From NCBI GenBank assembly GCA_026397515.1, contig JAPLUU010000008.1, positions 1 through 48,769 on the forward strand: DNA of 48,769 bases. The letters are read 5' to 3'. Positions 20,876 to 29,867 of this stretch are shown here, one piece after another. The DNA is from a candidate division SR1 bacterium (GTDB taxonomy: Bacteria > Patescibacteriota > Gracilibacteria > Absconditabacterales > Absconditicoccaceae). Made by a program: the position numbers and the translations under genes. Numbering within the stretch: position 1 is the first letter of the stretch; the number at the start of each line of letters is the position of its first letter. The notes under the pieces were generated by a model. It was given only the letters and a program-made list of their open reading frames with translations. It had not been told where the DNA came from and ran no database searches.

Positions 20876-22108
20876 ATGAAAATTGCTTTCGTCCATTGTC
20901 GAATCCAACCATGATGAGCACTTGCGGTATTCCAAGACCTCATCGACGAACAAAAAGATATAGAACAGGCGACGGTTTTTACACTTTTTTCTGATAGTGA
21001 AAAATTACATACGAAATACCACAATCTCACCATAGTAACTGCACTACCAAAACGAGTTAATAAACTTTTTTTACGATGTGGTCAACACAAAGTACCCATA
21101 CTTTCACGACTTTTTGATTATCGTAACTTGATGTTTTTCTATCCGACATTAATGAAAATACTTTCTCATAAAATAAAAAAATATTTGAGACGCAATGAAA
21201 ATAGGAATTTTCGTGAAAATTTTCATGATGTCGAAATTATGCCGACGACTTGAGAACATGTAAGAACAAATGAAATGAAGTGATTACAGAGTTCGAAAGC
21301 AGATCGGCGCGAAACTAATCAAATAATTATTTCCTCCTTCGCAATCGCGAAAAATATCACTCCAATATCAGGTGTACCGATGATGCTCTATCTTCATTCG
21401 CCTATGCAATATATCCGGACACATTATGACGAATACAAAGAAAAGCTTACCTGAATAAAGGGGAAATTATTTAATCGAATAGTCCCAAAACTAAGAAAAC
21501 GAGATCTGAAGTTTACCAAGTTTGATAAAGTCTTTGCAAACAGTAAATACACAGCTAAGGTAGCAGAAGAGCTTTATGGTATGAAACATATTCAGATTAA
21601 ATATCCACGTATCCCAGATAAATTCTTTATCCCAGCGATCCAAGAGACACCACAAGCATATTATCTTTATGTCGGTAGATTAGTGACCTTTGTCAGAGAA
21701 GCAGACAAGATAATCAAGTTATGTAATGAACTAAAAGTCCCACTTATCGTGATGGGAAGTGGTCCCGATGAAGTCTATTTGAAATCCATTGCCGGTCCAT
21801 CAATTATTTTCATAGGATGGATAAAAGATGTCGATGAAAAAATAAAAATTATCAGCCAGGCAAAATGATTAATCAATCTGACCAAAGAAAGTTATGGAAT
21901 CGGAACGGTGGAAGCAATGCTTTTGTGAGTTCCTATCTTTGGATACAGTGGATGAGCTACTGCTGAACTCGTAGATGAAGATTGTGGGGTTTTGGTTGAA
22001 AATAAAAAGCATCATACCCTCATAGAATGATTCAAAAAATTTATGAACACCCAACGAGATAGAAAAACAATCTCAAAAAGAATAAGAGAAAAATGGAAAA
22101 ATAAGTAA
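20876..22108 (+). CDS. Family 4-like glycosyltransferase (GT-B) with a repeat-encoded insertion
   Basis: The 410-residue protein shows GT-B features. It starts MKIAFVHCRIQPGGALAVFQDL, where GG is TGA-TGA, with IIISSFAIAKNI and MLYLHSPMQY in the N-domain. The C-domain has YYLYVGRLVTFVREADKIIKLCNELKVPLIVMGSGPDE, IIFIGWI and the donor-site ESYGIGTVEAMLLGVPIFGYSGGATAELV (E-x7-E motif). It probably adds a sugar to a cell-surface lipid or polysaccharide from a nucleotide-sugar donor. About residues 103-142 (YLRRNENRNF...SSKADRR) interrupt the N-domain just before the IIISS strand and are encoded by a 120-base repeat. The first ATG in frame with the family start was used. Confidence 0.8.
21183..21302 (+). 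repeat. Composite in-frame repeat inside the glycosyltransferase gene
   Basis: This 120-base (40-codon) insertion has two parts. Bases 21183-21240 match 34101-34158 (58 bases, about 44 identical, no gaps). Bases 21237-21302 match 7954-8019 in corA. The host frame is kept across the whole insertion, and the TGA codons in it are read as Gly. Confidence 0.75.
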
Positions 22109-22136
22109 TTTTTATTATATATCTGATAGATAGAAC

Positions 22137-22685
22137 ATGGCTAAATTTACCGGAATGTTTGAGAAAGCACTTGAATTCGCAATCAAAAAGCACAAAGGGC
22201 AAAAAAGGAAAAGCACGAACATGCCCTATTTCCGACATCCGATTAGTGTAGCAGAAAATATCGAAGAGATAAAAAAATCAAAAAATATAGAACTTCTCAT
22301 GACAGCAGCAATTTTACATGACACTGTGGAAGATTGTGCATGAGTAACTATCCAAGAGATTGCAAAGAAATTCGGATTTTACGTCGCTGCATTGGTAGAA
22401 GAGTTAACATCTGACCCCAAACAGATAGCAAAAATAGGTAAAACTACCTATCTCAAAAAGAAAATGGAGAAAATGACATCGTATACCTTAGTAATAAAGT
22501 TAGCTGATCGTCGGCATAATGTAAAAGATATGAGTGAAACCACAAAAGAATTTCAAAAAAAATATACACAAGAAACCAATGAGATTTTGGAGTATCTCGA
22601 ATCATGAGTCAGAAAATTGACCGAAACACATCAGAAATTAATAGATAAAATAAAAGAAGTATTAAAAAATCAGAAATCTAAATAA
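22137..22685 (+). CDS. HD-domain hydrolase, RelA/SpoT N-domain (MESH1-like)
   Basis: The 182-residue protein carries the HD phosphohydrolase motifs in order: YFRHPISVAENI (metal His), AAILHDTVEDC (HD pair and the ED motif typical of ppGpp hydrolases), VIKLADRRHNVKDM (final Asp with the RxHN signature). It lacks the synthetase and regulatory domains, like small alarmone hydrolases, so (p)ppGpp or another nucleotide is the likely substrate. Start ATG 22137 lies 28 bases after the glycosyltransferase stop, suggesting co-transcription. A strong terminator follows. Confidence 0.8.
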
Positions 22686-22688
22686 ATA

Positions 22689-22718
22689 AAAAAAGCCTGC
22701 AAAATACTGCAGGCTTTT
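22689..22718. terminator. Bidirectional terminator
   Basis: AAGCCTGC (22693-22700) and GCAGGCTT (22709-22716) form an 8-pair stem with an A run upstream and TTTT downstream. It serves the HD-domain gene on the plus strand and the TGA-free gene at 22737 on the minus strand (seven or more T after the stem). Confidence 0.88.
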
Positions 22719-22736
22719 GTAATAGAAACAACATCA

Positions 22737-23624
22737 TTACGACTGACGGGCAGCTTGCCAGACATCGTCTTTGGTGTCCCTGATGTAAAGACGGACATAT
22801 TTACCTGATCTCACATAGTTGGTGGCGCTTGCCAACAATCGTTGTGCTTTTTTAAGCTCAGGAAATTTCTCCCCATTAAGTTCCATACCCAAGAACTTGG
22901 ATAAATTCGGACCAGCCTTCACTTTGATTTTTACCACCAAAAGCTCTTTGAGCAGATCTGAAAGCATCGCGATAGTATCATCTTCTGGCGTTACATCCTT
23001 AGTAGGATTTATCCTTGTAAAGAAAGCATCAATTTCCTGTTTTGCTTCCTCTACTTTTGCAACATCCATAATATTGATGCTGTTGGTCATGATTACAACC
23101 TTTTTGGTAGAAGTTGAATTTTCAATCATCTTCTGGGTCGCTTTTTCATGGAGATGTGGGAATACATCAGCGGCAAGATATTTATCCATATTTTCTAATG
23201 AGGCAACAACGCCGTCATTGAGGATAAAAACTTTATCTACTATACCATCAGTCTGTTCAACCTGGATCTTCTGTGCATGAAGCATTTCAGAAAGAAGTTC
23301 TTCCTGTGTACGGATTTCTTCTTCTTTTTGATGCATTGCCTCACGAGCAGCATCCCTGCGGAGAGTAAGTTCTTCAGATTTTTGATCCCAACCATCAATG
23401 GTTTCCCAAAGTTTTTTTACGGTAAGATTGGTTACATTACCCTTGATAGCATCAGTAGTCAAACTTTTCTTTCGACGGTCATTTAATGCCTTGGTTGCGG
23501 ACATATATTTTTTATATCCCAAAGTCCACAACCTGCGTGATTCAATTTCCTCCTTCTTGAGCGGGGTAAGTTCATTTTGAATTCTTTTAAGAATTCTTTC
23601 ATTTGTGATAATTTCTTCTTTCAT
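22737..23624 (-). CDS. TGA-free helical protein of foreign appearance, unknown
   Basis: The 295-residue frame (ATG to TAA) has no TGA codon; all nine or so glycines are GGN, unlike neighbouring genes. Its GC content is visibly higher. The protein is soluble: long charged helices over the first 130 residues (coiled-coil likely, LRRDAAREAMHQKEEEIRTQEELL), then VFILNDGVVASLENMDKYLAADVFPHLHE, a mixed region, and a basic C-terminus. It has AAGGAT before the ATG, a rare Shine-Dalgarno-like site here, plus its own promoter and terminator. No family was recognised. Its leader matches that of the gene at 27986. Confidence 0.7.
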   Translation of the reverse strand: MKEEIITNERILKRIQNELTPLKKEEIESRRLWTLGYKKYMSATKALNDRRKKSLTTDAIKGNVTNLTVKKLWETIDGWDQKSEELTLRRDAAREAMHQKEEEIRTQEELLSEMLHAQKIQVEQTDGIVDKVFILNDGVVASLENMDKYLAADVFPHLHEKATQKMIENSTSTKKVVIMTNSINIMDVAKVEEAKQEIDAFFTRINPTKDVTPEDDTIAMLSDLLKELLVVKIKVKAGPNLSKFLGMELNGEKFPELKKAQRLLASATNYVRSGKYVRLYIRDTKDDVWQAARQS

Positions 23625-23628
23625 ATCC

Positions 23629-23697
23629 TTTTGTTTTTAAATTTATGTATTTATATTTACGTTTTATATAATATATGTATTTGAATAGATATGTCAA
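23629..23697 (-). promoter_or_regulatory. Promoter and A-rich leader of the TGA-free gene at 22737
   Basis: On the minus strand TTGACA (23692-23697) and TATTAT (23668-23673) are 18 bases apart. The leader contains CATAAATTTAAAAACAAAA (23629-23647), identical at 17 of 19 positions to the leader at 27961-27979 of another TGA-free gene. Confidence 0.65.
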
Positions 23698-23833
23698 GGA
23701 GTAGTAAAAAATATAAGAAAAAAGTAATATTGACTTTTTTTTTAAAAAAAATATATATAAAAAATATTAATAAGGAAAAGAGGTTTTCCAAACGGTTAAA
23801 TATAATAAAATGTTTTTAGAAAAATTGAATATT

Positions 23834-25051
23834 ATGAATGAAAAAAAAGAACTAGACAATCAAGATATCAATAAAGATTCTTCTCTAGTATGAAGAAATG
23901 CTTTTCCAAAATTTGAATTAAAAAATATATTAGACATAAAAGTACCACGCATCACAGTAAAACAAATTGATGATAATATGGAAATAGAAAAAACACATAC
24001 ATTCAATGTATTATTATCATATTTCAATAAAGCACATGGAAAAAATTTATCTACAGAAAATCTCCTGCATTCTAGATCAAGCTTTGATGCCTTTATAATG
24101 TTTGTAATGAACTGTTTACTCAAGAGATATCTCATAATTAATGAAGACTGCGAGACTAATTTTTTACTAGGATTGAAAAGGTTACGTGACAAATATAATC
24201 AGAATCTAAGATCTATAGATATATATTATGATATTATTGTAGAGAAGATATTTTATCCTCAATGATTAACCAAACAAGATCCTGAAGTAAGAGAACAGAT
24301 GTATTTTTTTGATCAAGCATATTCTCTTATGAAAGTTGCATTCAAAGACAATAAAAGAGAAAATTGAGAAAGATATTTTGAACATCTCAAAGGAGTAATG
24401 GATATAATACTACGAGAATTGCCTAATCCCAATTTAGAGAAGATTTTGATAGCGTTGCTTCATGACGTACAAGAAGATTTACCAGAATATGCTGACGCAG
24501 TAAGATTGATATATGGTGATAAAATAGCAGATGGAGTAAATGCGCTAAGCAAAAAACCTCGAGAAAATTATCTTACCGAAGAAAATTTTACAAAAGAAGA
24601 TATTCATATATGTGGCATATTTTTGAAAGAAAAAAACAGTATATTAGAGAATGCAGCGACAAAAATAGTAGACAAATATCCAGACAAATCCTTTATGGCA
24701 GAAAAAAAAATAAAAGAAAAAGATTTGATACCATACATGGATCCAGAACAACTACATAACTATAAAACACTGATAAAAAAGATACAACCATTTGCAGATA
24801 AAGCAAAAACATTAAGAAATGAAGATTATTTCTGACATTTGGATGAACTAGAAGAGAATGAACGCGATGTGAAATTTGCAGATAGAATACATAATCTTCG
24901 TGATATGGATTGATTGACGAGAGAAAAAGCTATACGTAAAGTCAGAGAGACAGAAAAATACTTTCTTGCAGTCGCAAAAAAAAGGAATCCTACGGCATAT
25001 ACACTCATGATTGAAGCAATCCAGAAAAACAAAGAAAGATTTAAGTTTTAA
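23834..25051 (+). CDS. HD-domain phosphohydrolase, RelA/SpoT-like, 405 residues
   Basis: About 190 helical residues precede an HD domain: RYFEHLKGVMDIIL (metal His), KILIALLHDVQEDLPEYADAVRLIYG (HD plus ED), then VKFADRIHNLRDMDGLTREKAIRKV (final Asp with the IHN signature). This is the alarmone-hydrolase type again, with a long insertion between the second and last motifs. No synthetase domain is present. TATAAT at 23801-23806 would place +1 just after the first in-frame ATG (23810), so ATG 23834 is taken as the start. Five or more glycines are TGA. It may be a distant paralogue of the gene at 22137. Confidence 0.7.
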
Positions 25052-25061
25052 TATTCAAAAG

Positions 25062-25088
25062 AAAAACTCCCATATAGGGAGTTTTTTT
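25062..25088. terminator. Terminator between the HD gene and the pheS operon
   Basis: AAAACTCCC and GGGAGTTTT close a four-base loop (ATAT...), with A-rich sequence before and a T7 run after. It can act for the plus-strand HD gene and the convergent small membrane gene at 25106. Confidence 0.8.
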
Positions 25089-25105
25089 ACATATGATACT
25101 ATCTT

Positions 25106-25303
25106 TTACTTACGCAAGAGATGTACTCGGAAATTGATAACTATAGGAATGATGGTTATAATCACGACAAGAAGAACAAATTTCCACGTCAAAGTATTCA
25201 AGTCTGTGCCTTTCCTTTTGAGTACATAAAACACGATAAAATCAGTCAGCGCAATTACTATGGTAACGATAATTACTGATCTTCGAAAAAAAGGTATATT
25301 CAT
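25106..25303 (-). CDS. Small two-helix membrane protein
   Basis: The 65-residue protein has two hydrophobic helices, about residues 9-27 (VIIVTIVIALTDFIVFYVL) and 41-58 (WKFVLLVVIITIIPIVI), with a basic linker and C-terminus. It begins 26 bases after the pheS stop, so the two are co-transcribed. No glycine is TGA in this short frame. No function can be assigned; the high positive charge of the loop and tail suggests both face the cytoplasm. Confidence 0.55.
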   Translation of the reverse strand: MNIPFFRRSVIIVTIVIALTDFIVFYVLKRKGTDLNTLTWKFVLLVVIITIIPIVINFRVHLLRK

Positions 25304-25329
25304 AGGAGAAGTCCAAAAAATAAATATTT

Positions 25330-26349
25330 TTAAGCAAATGATTTCGCAAATCTCAAGTCACCATTGGTAAAATATCTAATATCTTTGATACCGTAACGAA
25401 CAGCAGCCAATCTACTAATTCCTACACCAAAAGCAAATCCTGACCATTGAGTAGCATCTACACCTGCTTCTTTCAATACATTTGGATGTATCATACCAGC
25501 TCCAAGGATTTCCATCCAGTTGGAAAGTTCTTTTTTTCCTGTTTCCTTATTATAGACTTCGTATCTCACATCAATTTCAAATCCAGGTTCTACGAATGGA
25601 AAATATCAAGGTCTCATTCTTGTTTCTACATTTTTATGTAATAATGCAGAAAGCAATTTAGTAATCATTTCTTTGAAGTGAGCCACACTGATATCTTTAT
25701 CGATAACTATTCCTTCCATCTGATAAAACATGGTATCATGAGAAGCATCCATATTTTCGAATCTATAGGTTCTTCCAGGAACAACTGCCTTGAGCGGAAG
25801 TCCGTATTTTTTTATCAAGTAATTTTGCATAGATGAGGTATGTGTTCTGAGAATGAGATTTTCTCCACGAGGATCTTTGTCGTTTAAATAGATAGTATCA
25901 TGCATTTCGGTAGCAGGATGAGTAAGGGGAATATTCACAGATTCGAAGTTTTCAAATTTGGTAACCACTTCTGTTCCATATTCCATGACAAACCCCATAG
26001 ATTTACAGATTTCTTCAGCATCTCTTCTTACTTCTGCAAGGATTGAATACGAACCATGTTGGGTAGTCGCATCTAAACTAATATCTACAAGATCTTTTTC
26101 GAGTTGTTCATTGATTTGTCCCATTTTGAAATGTTGTTGTTTTGCTTCATACGCTTCAGTCAATTTTGTTTTGATTTCAGACAACTGAGCACCCCTTTCT
26201 TTTTTCGCTTCAGGAGCAAGATCAATCATCACCTTGAATTCTTCATTAAGAAGACCTTTCTTCCCCAAATATATTTGGAAAAAATTATCTAACTGAACTA
26301 TATCAACGACTTTCTCCAATTCTCATAAGGCATGTTTCAATTCTAACAT
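25330..26349 (-). CDS. pheS: Phenylalanyl-tRNA synthetase alpha subunit
   Basis: The 339-residue protein charges tRNA-Phe together with PheT (not in this window). Class II motifs are clear: motif 2 GRTYRFENMDASHDTMFYQMEG, preceded by LRTHTSSMQNYLI (Phe/ATP binding), and motif 3 near the C-terminus, FAFGVGISRLAAVRYGI. The middle has NWMEILGAGMIHP. Two in-frame TGA codons give Gly near residue 9 and before YFPFVEPGFE (typically MRPxYFPF). The start is ATG 26347-26349. A 296-base leader with a hairpin precedes it. Confidence 0.95.
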
Positions 26350-26383
26350 TCTTTATCATAAAGAAAATAAAATAAGACACCGA

Positions 26384-26400
26384 CAATCCCAAAAGGATTG
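26384..26400 (-). other. Hairpin in the pheS leader (possible attenuator)
   Basis: CAATCC and GGATTG form a perfect 6-pair stem around CAAAA, extended by a weaker outer GAC/GTC pairing. On the minus strand it is followed by TTATTTTATTTT before pheS. The rest of the gap from 26350 to 26645 shows no recognisable gene, tRNA or T-box motif. An attenuation role is inference. Confidence 0.3.
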
Positions 26401-26577
26401 TAACGTCGTTTCTATCTATAGGAATATTTAAAAAATTTTATAGATAAAGTTCTGACTCCAATGTAGGTATTTTCCTAGCATTTTCAACGATTTTTATAGA
26501 AAATTCGAGGTTTTGACCCAACGAAGCATTTTTTGCCGATTTTGTCAATCCAAAGAGCAAGGACCAAGGGATTTCTT

Positions 26578-26606
26578 TTGCAAAATAAACTTTTTGAGGA
26601 TATACT
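26578..26606 (+). promoter_or_regulatory. Promoter of ftsE
   Basis: TTGCAA (26578-26583) and TATACT (26601-26606) are 17 bases apart. The -10 is part of a small palindrome, TATACT-TAT-AGTATA. The predicted start lies about 30 bases before the ATG at 26646. Confidence 0.6.
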
Positions 26607-26645
26607 TATAGTATAAAAAACAAACCTTTTACCTCAACAAAAATC

Positions 26646-27314
26646 ATGGAAAAAAACACTCCACTCATAGAGATTAAAAATCTCAGCCGATGATACCGAG
26701 ACAACCCAGCTAAATTATTTGAAAAATTAAATTTGTCTTTGGATGTAAATGACTTTTTTGTCCTTACAGGAAAATCAGGAGCAGGAAAAACAACATTAGT
26801 AAAATTCATAACAGGAAAACTTACTCCACCAGAAAAAACAATTTTCTACAATAGACAAGATATGGCGACATTTACCTCTGAGGATATTCAGATATTAAGA
26901 AAAAGATTAGGAATTATTTTCCAAGATTATCAATTATTAGAAGATTTGAGTGTCAGGGAAAATATTATATATCCACTCGAATTATATGAACTCGGAGAAA
27001 CAGTTATAGAATCCAAACTTAAACAAGTATTACAAAAAGTTAATATCAAACATTTTTTGGATACTCCTGTCAAATTATTAAGTGCTTGAGAAAAGCAAAG
27101 AGTATCACTTGCGAGAGCACTCATTCACGATCCAGAATTTATCATCGCTGATGAGCCAACAGGAAACCTCGACCGAGAAAATACACAAGTCGTAGCAGAT
27201 ATTCTTATAGAAGCCAACAAATCGGGTAATACAATCTTTTTGATTACTCACGATATTCACTTACTAAATTATCTCAAAGCTAAACACCCGATCAAATTAT
27301 ATGTCATTAAATAA
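26646..27314 (+). CDS. ftsE: FtsE-like ABC transporter ATPase
   Basis: The 222-residue protein is a complete ABC ATPase. Walker A is LTGKSGAGKTTLVKFI, followed by the Q-loop FQDYQLLEDLSVRENI. The signature LSAGEKQRVSLARAL has its Gly encoded by TGA (27087-27089). Walker B is FIIADEPTGNLD, and the H-loop is FLITHD. Sequence and length fit FtsE, which pairs with FtsX to activate cell-wall hydrolases at division. No FtsX follows directly; instead an unrelated gene overlaps its 3' end by 14 bases. A MacB/LolD-type ATPase is the alternative assignment. Confidence 0.85.
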
Positions 27315-27864
27315 GACGCTAATAATTATCAATCGTTTTACTTATTCTAATTACGACATTCGTATGGCAGAGAGCAAAAAAGACATTATTAGCAACAATA
27401 TTGTCGATGAAATAACTACATTAGACATCGCAGGATATCTCAAACAAGAGGTGAAAGATTTTTTGAAATATTTGCATTATTATAAAATAAAAAATATTCT
27501 TCAAAATATAGATGCACTGAAAGAATATCTCATCTGCCTCGATCATCAAAACACCAATCAAATCCACGAATTGGAATACGAAAAGAATCCAAACATGGAA
27601 ATAGGAGAACATGACGTTTTTTATTATGTTTCTACCAAAGGACTAGAAAAAATTGGAGAACATAAAATCCACCAGAAAATATGGGAAAATGATTTTAATC
27701 TGAGTTATATCATGCAAGGAATTAAATGATTTCTCGTCTTAACAGCTGACGAATTTTGTAATGCCTCCCCTACCAGAATGTCCATCAACAGAATGCTTTG
27801 GCAAAAACAATTACAAAATACAGGTCACGTAACTACTACAGAAGATAGTTCACCTATAAATTAA
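27301..27864 (+). CDS. Unknown protein overlapping ftsE
   Basis: The 187-residue frame starts at ATG 27301, inside the last codons of ftsE (14-base overlap, different frame), which indicates translational coupling. It is soluble, with helical segments (DFLKYLHYYKIKNILQNIDALKEYLICLDH), then a motif EIGEHDVFYYVSTKGLEKIGEHKIHQKIW and a C-terminal TGHVTTTEDSSPIN. A single TGA (27727) encodes Gly. No membrane segment is present, so it is not FtsX. The coupling suggests it works with the ABC ATPase or in the same process. No family was recognised. Confidence 0.65.
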
Positions 27865-27881
27865 AATAAATAGTAATGTAT

Positions 27882-27912
27882 AAACAAACCTCTTTATAGG
27901 GGTTTTTGTTTT
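27882..27912 (+). terminator. Terminator of the ftsE operon
   Basis: AAACAAACCTCT and AGGGGTTTTTGTTT form an extended hairpin (with G-T pairs) around TTAT, ending in a T-rich tail. It lies 18 bases after the stop of the unknown gene. Confidence 0.65.
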
Positions 27913-27925
27913 AAATAATATTAGA

Positions 27926-27985
27926 TTGACATTTAATAACAAATATATATAGTATTGTTACATAAAAATAAAAACAAAAAAAATT
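27926..27985 (+). promoter_or_regulatory. Promoter and A-rich leader of the TGA-free gene at 27986
   Basis: TTGACA (27926-27931) and TATAGT (27948-27953) are 16 bases apart. The leader CATAAAAATAAAAACAAAA (27961-27979) matches 17 of 19 bases of the leader of the TGA-free gene at 22737. Confidence 0.65.
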
Positions 27986-28600
27986 ATGAAAATATTAAAT
28001 GTATTATCAGGACTTTCATCTGGTCCGTTATGGCAGACAATAATAGTTATTGGTGGCATATCACTCATTGCTGGAGTAATAGTATTCATTGGATATCTGA
28101 ATTTCCGCATATTCAAAAAACATGATTGCGCATACTGTACCAGCGACGAAGCATTTGGAAAATCAGACGAAGGCAAGTATATCTGCCATACATGTGATCC
28201 TAATACCCTGTCAAAAAAGCAGAACACCATAGTAAAAGTGGTATTCCGAGTATTGTACCCTGTGCTTATCGTACTACTTGTGTATGTATTCACTTCGGAT
28301 CCTTACGCCGGCAAAGAGAAAGTAACCGTGTACTTTAAATCCTACAAGGCTACGGGTCATTACGATACCTGGAGCGGATGTGAAAGCGTAGAAATAGGAA
28401 TCAACATGGCATTGGCAAAAAATCCGACGGCAAAAATTGAATTCATCTGCCCAATCGCCAAAAGCGAAACGGACGAACGAATCATCGGGTACATCATAGG
28501 GATGACAAAAGATCCTGATGGAAAAAAGGTAGACAACAGCGGTAATGTTGTCTTTAAAGAAGATAGCAAAACCGCCCAAGAAATGGGCATAAGTGATTAA
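27986..28600 (+). CDS. TGA-free membrane protein with a zinc-ribbon-like loop
   Basis: The 204-residue frame has about 17 glycines, all GGN, and no TGA; its GC content is higher than that of its neighbours. Two membrane helices (about residues 15-37 and 87-105) flank a cytoplasmic-looking loop with CAYC and CHTC pairs (a four-Cys zinc ribbon, HDCAYCTSDEAFGKSDEGKYICHTC). The C-terminal 95 residues contain two more Cys and a mixed fold (GHYDTWSGCESVEIGINMALAKNP). It has its own promoter and terminator, i.e. it is a stand-alone cassette. No family was recognised; foreign origin is inferred from codon use. Confidence 0.75.
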   Translation: MKILNVLSGLSSGPLWQTIIVIGGISLIAGVIVFIGYLNFRIFKKHDCAYCTSDEAFGKSDEGKYICHTCDPNTLSKKQNTIVKVVFRVLYPVLIVLLVYVFTSDPYAGKEKVTVYFKSYKATGHYDTWSGCESVEIGINMALAKNPTAKIEFICPIAKSETDERIIGYIIGMTKDPDGKKVDNSGNVVFKEDSKTAQEMGISD

Positions 28601-28625
28601 CTACATGACAGGTATTTCTGTTATG

Positions 28626-28656
28626 AATCCCGAGGGTGTACCTTGGGATTTTTTTT
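28626..28656 (+). terminator. Terminator of the zinc-ribbon membrane protein gene
   Basis: AATCCCGAGG pairs with CCTTGGGATT (one G-T pair) around GTGTA, followed by a run of eight or nine T. It lies 25 bases after the TAA stop. Confidence 0.85.
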
Positions 28657-28747
28657 AGTAAAACTCCTTGAAAATCTATAAGAGAACTATATAGTACATT
28701 AGTAGCAAAAGAAATGCTTTTTATAGCGTAGACAATGCAATTTTAGT

Positions 28748-29419
28748 ATGGTAGATTTCGACCAAAAACTCTTAGCTCTACTCGATGTAGTTATCGATAA
28801 TTATATCAACAAATGAGAGCCTGTCGGTTCCAAATTTTTGCATTCATTAGAAGACGCAGAATACGCTCCTTCTACACTGAGAAAATATCTAAATCAACTC
28901 GAAAAAGCTGGCATGGTGTATCAACCATATAACAGTTCAGGAAGAGTTCCTACCGTACAATGATTAACCACATATATACAAAATTATCTTGTCGTTCAAG
29001 AGGATGAAAAACAAGACGAGGTCATAAAAGTAAGAAGTGGATTGAAAGAATTAGTTGAAAGTATCGGCGCTTTGGCTGATGGAGTCGTTGTAGGATTTCT
29101 GAGAAATGATGAATATTATTATCTCTGAATCAATAATCTCTTGAGAGATGATATGGTGGACGAATACCAGACTACGAGAAAAATAATCTCATTCATCGAA
29201 GAAAAAAGAATCGTAAAATTTATCGATAGTAAAATATTGAAAAAAAATCAGATATATTATACGTTTATAGAAGATCAGAAAACGATGATATCATGTTTAT
29301 ATACAAAAATAAATATAGAAGATTACGATTGTATGCTCTGTATCATAGGTCCTACAAGAGTAAATTATAAGAAAAATCTAGCGATTTTTCAGAAGATATT
29401 ACAATCTTTAGATATATAA
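28748..29419 (+). CDS. hrcA: HrcA-like heat-shock repressor, short form
   Basis: The 223-residue protein (typical HrcA about 340) has the N-terminal winged helix: VVIDNYINKGEPVGSKFLH, then APSTLRKYLNQLEKAGMVYQPYNSSGRVPTVQGLTTYI, matching HrcA's SSATIRNxMxxLExxGxLxxPHTSAGRxPTxxGYRxYV. The C-terminal part is shortened. HrcA normally represses chaperone operons at CIRCE operators; no CIRCE palindrome (TTAGCACTC-N9-GAGTGCTAA) or chaperone gene was found nearby. A promoter with TTGAAA and TATAGT (28689-28694) precedes it. TGA glycines include GEPVG and QGLTT. Confidence 0.8.
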
Positions 29420-29431
29420 ATCTTATCAAAT

Positions 29432-29815
29432 ATGGTACATACAATAGAGAAAAAAATAGATATAGGTACATGATGATCATCTGAAAAAACAGATTATTCC
29501 AAGATTCTTGAATGAGTAAAAAAAGAAACGTGATGAGATCAAGAAGCTGAACAAGCCAAAAATAAAGCAGCTGACCTTCTTAAACAAATCCAATGAACTG
29601 AATGAGAAGAAGCAAAAAAACAGATAATCAAAAAGAATTTTTGAACACTTCCTCCAGAAATAAAAACAGCTATCAATCAACTTAATCGTAAAGACGCAGA
29701 GAAAGGTCTAGAAGAATCATATATGACTATAGATGATACGATAAAAAACAGTAAAAATGAAAAATGAATTGCAGGATTTTTTGGAAAAATGGTAAATAAA
29801 ATACTCGGTCAATAA
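29432..29815 (+). CDS. Unknown small protein, extremely rich in TGA-encoded glycine
   Basis: The 127-residue frame begins 12 bases after hrcA and contains about nine TGA codons, so it is invisible in the standard code. The first half is charged and glycine-dotted (KIDIGTGGSSEKTDYSKILEG, QIQGTEGEEAKKQ). The C-terminal half is more hydrophobic (TLPPEIKTAINQLNRKDAEKG) and ends with an amphipathic GIAGFFGKMVNKILGQ. No signal peptide or known motif. Tight spacing suggests an operon with hrcA; the position where grpE often lies is occupied by this gene, but it does not resemble GrpE. Confidence 0.6.
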
Positions 29816-29867
29816 CTACATATAATATATTTTTCACACTACAAGAATTTATTTTTTTTATTATACG

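Noticed and set aside
26350-26645. T-box riboswitch or tRNA in the pheS leader
   Set aside because: No T-box consensus (such as AAGGTGGTACCGCG), no specifier loop and no cloverleaf could be found; only a small hairpin is visible.
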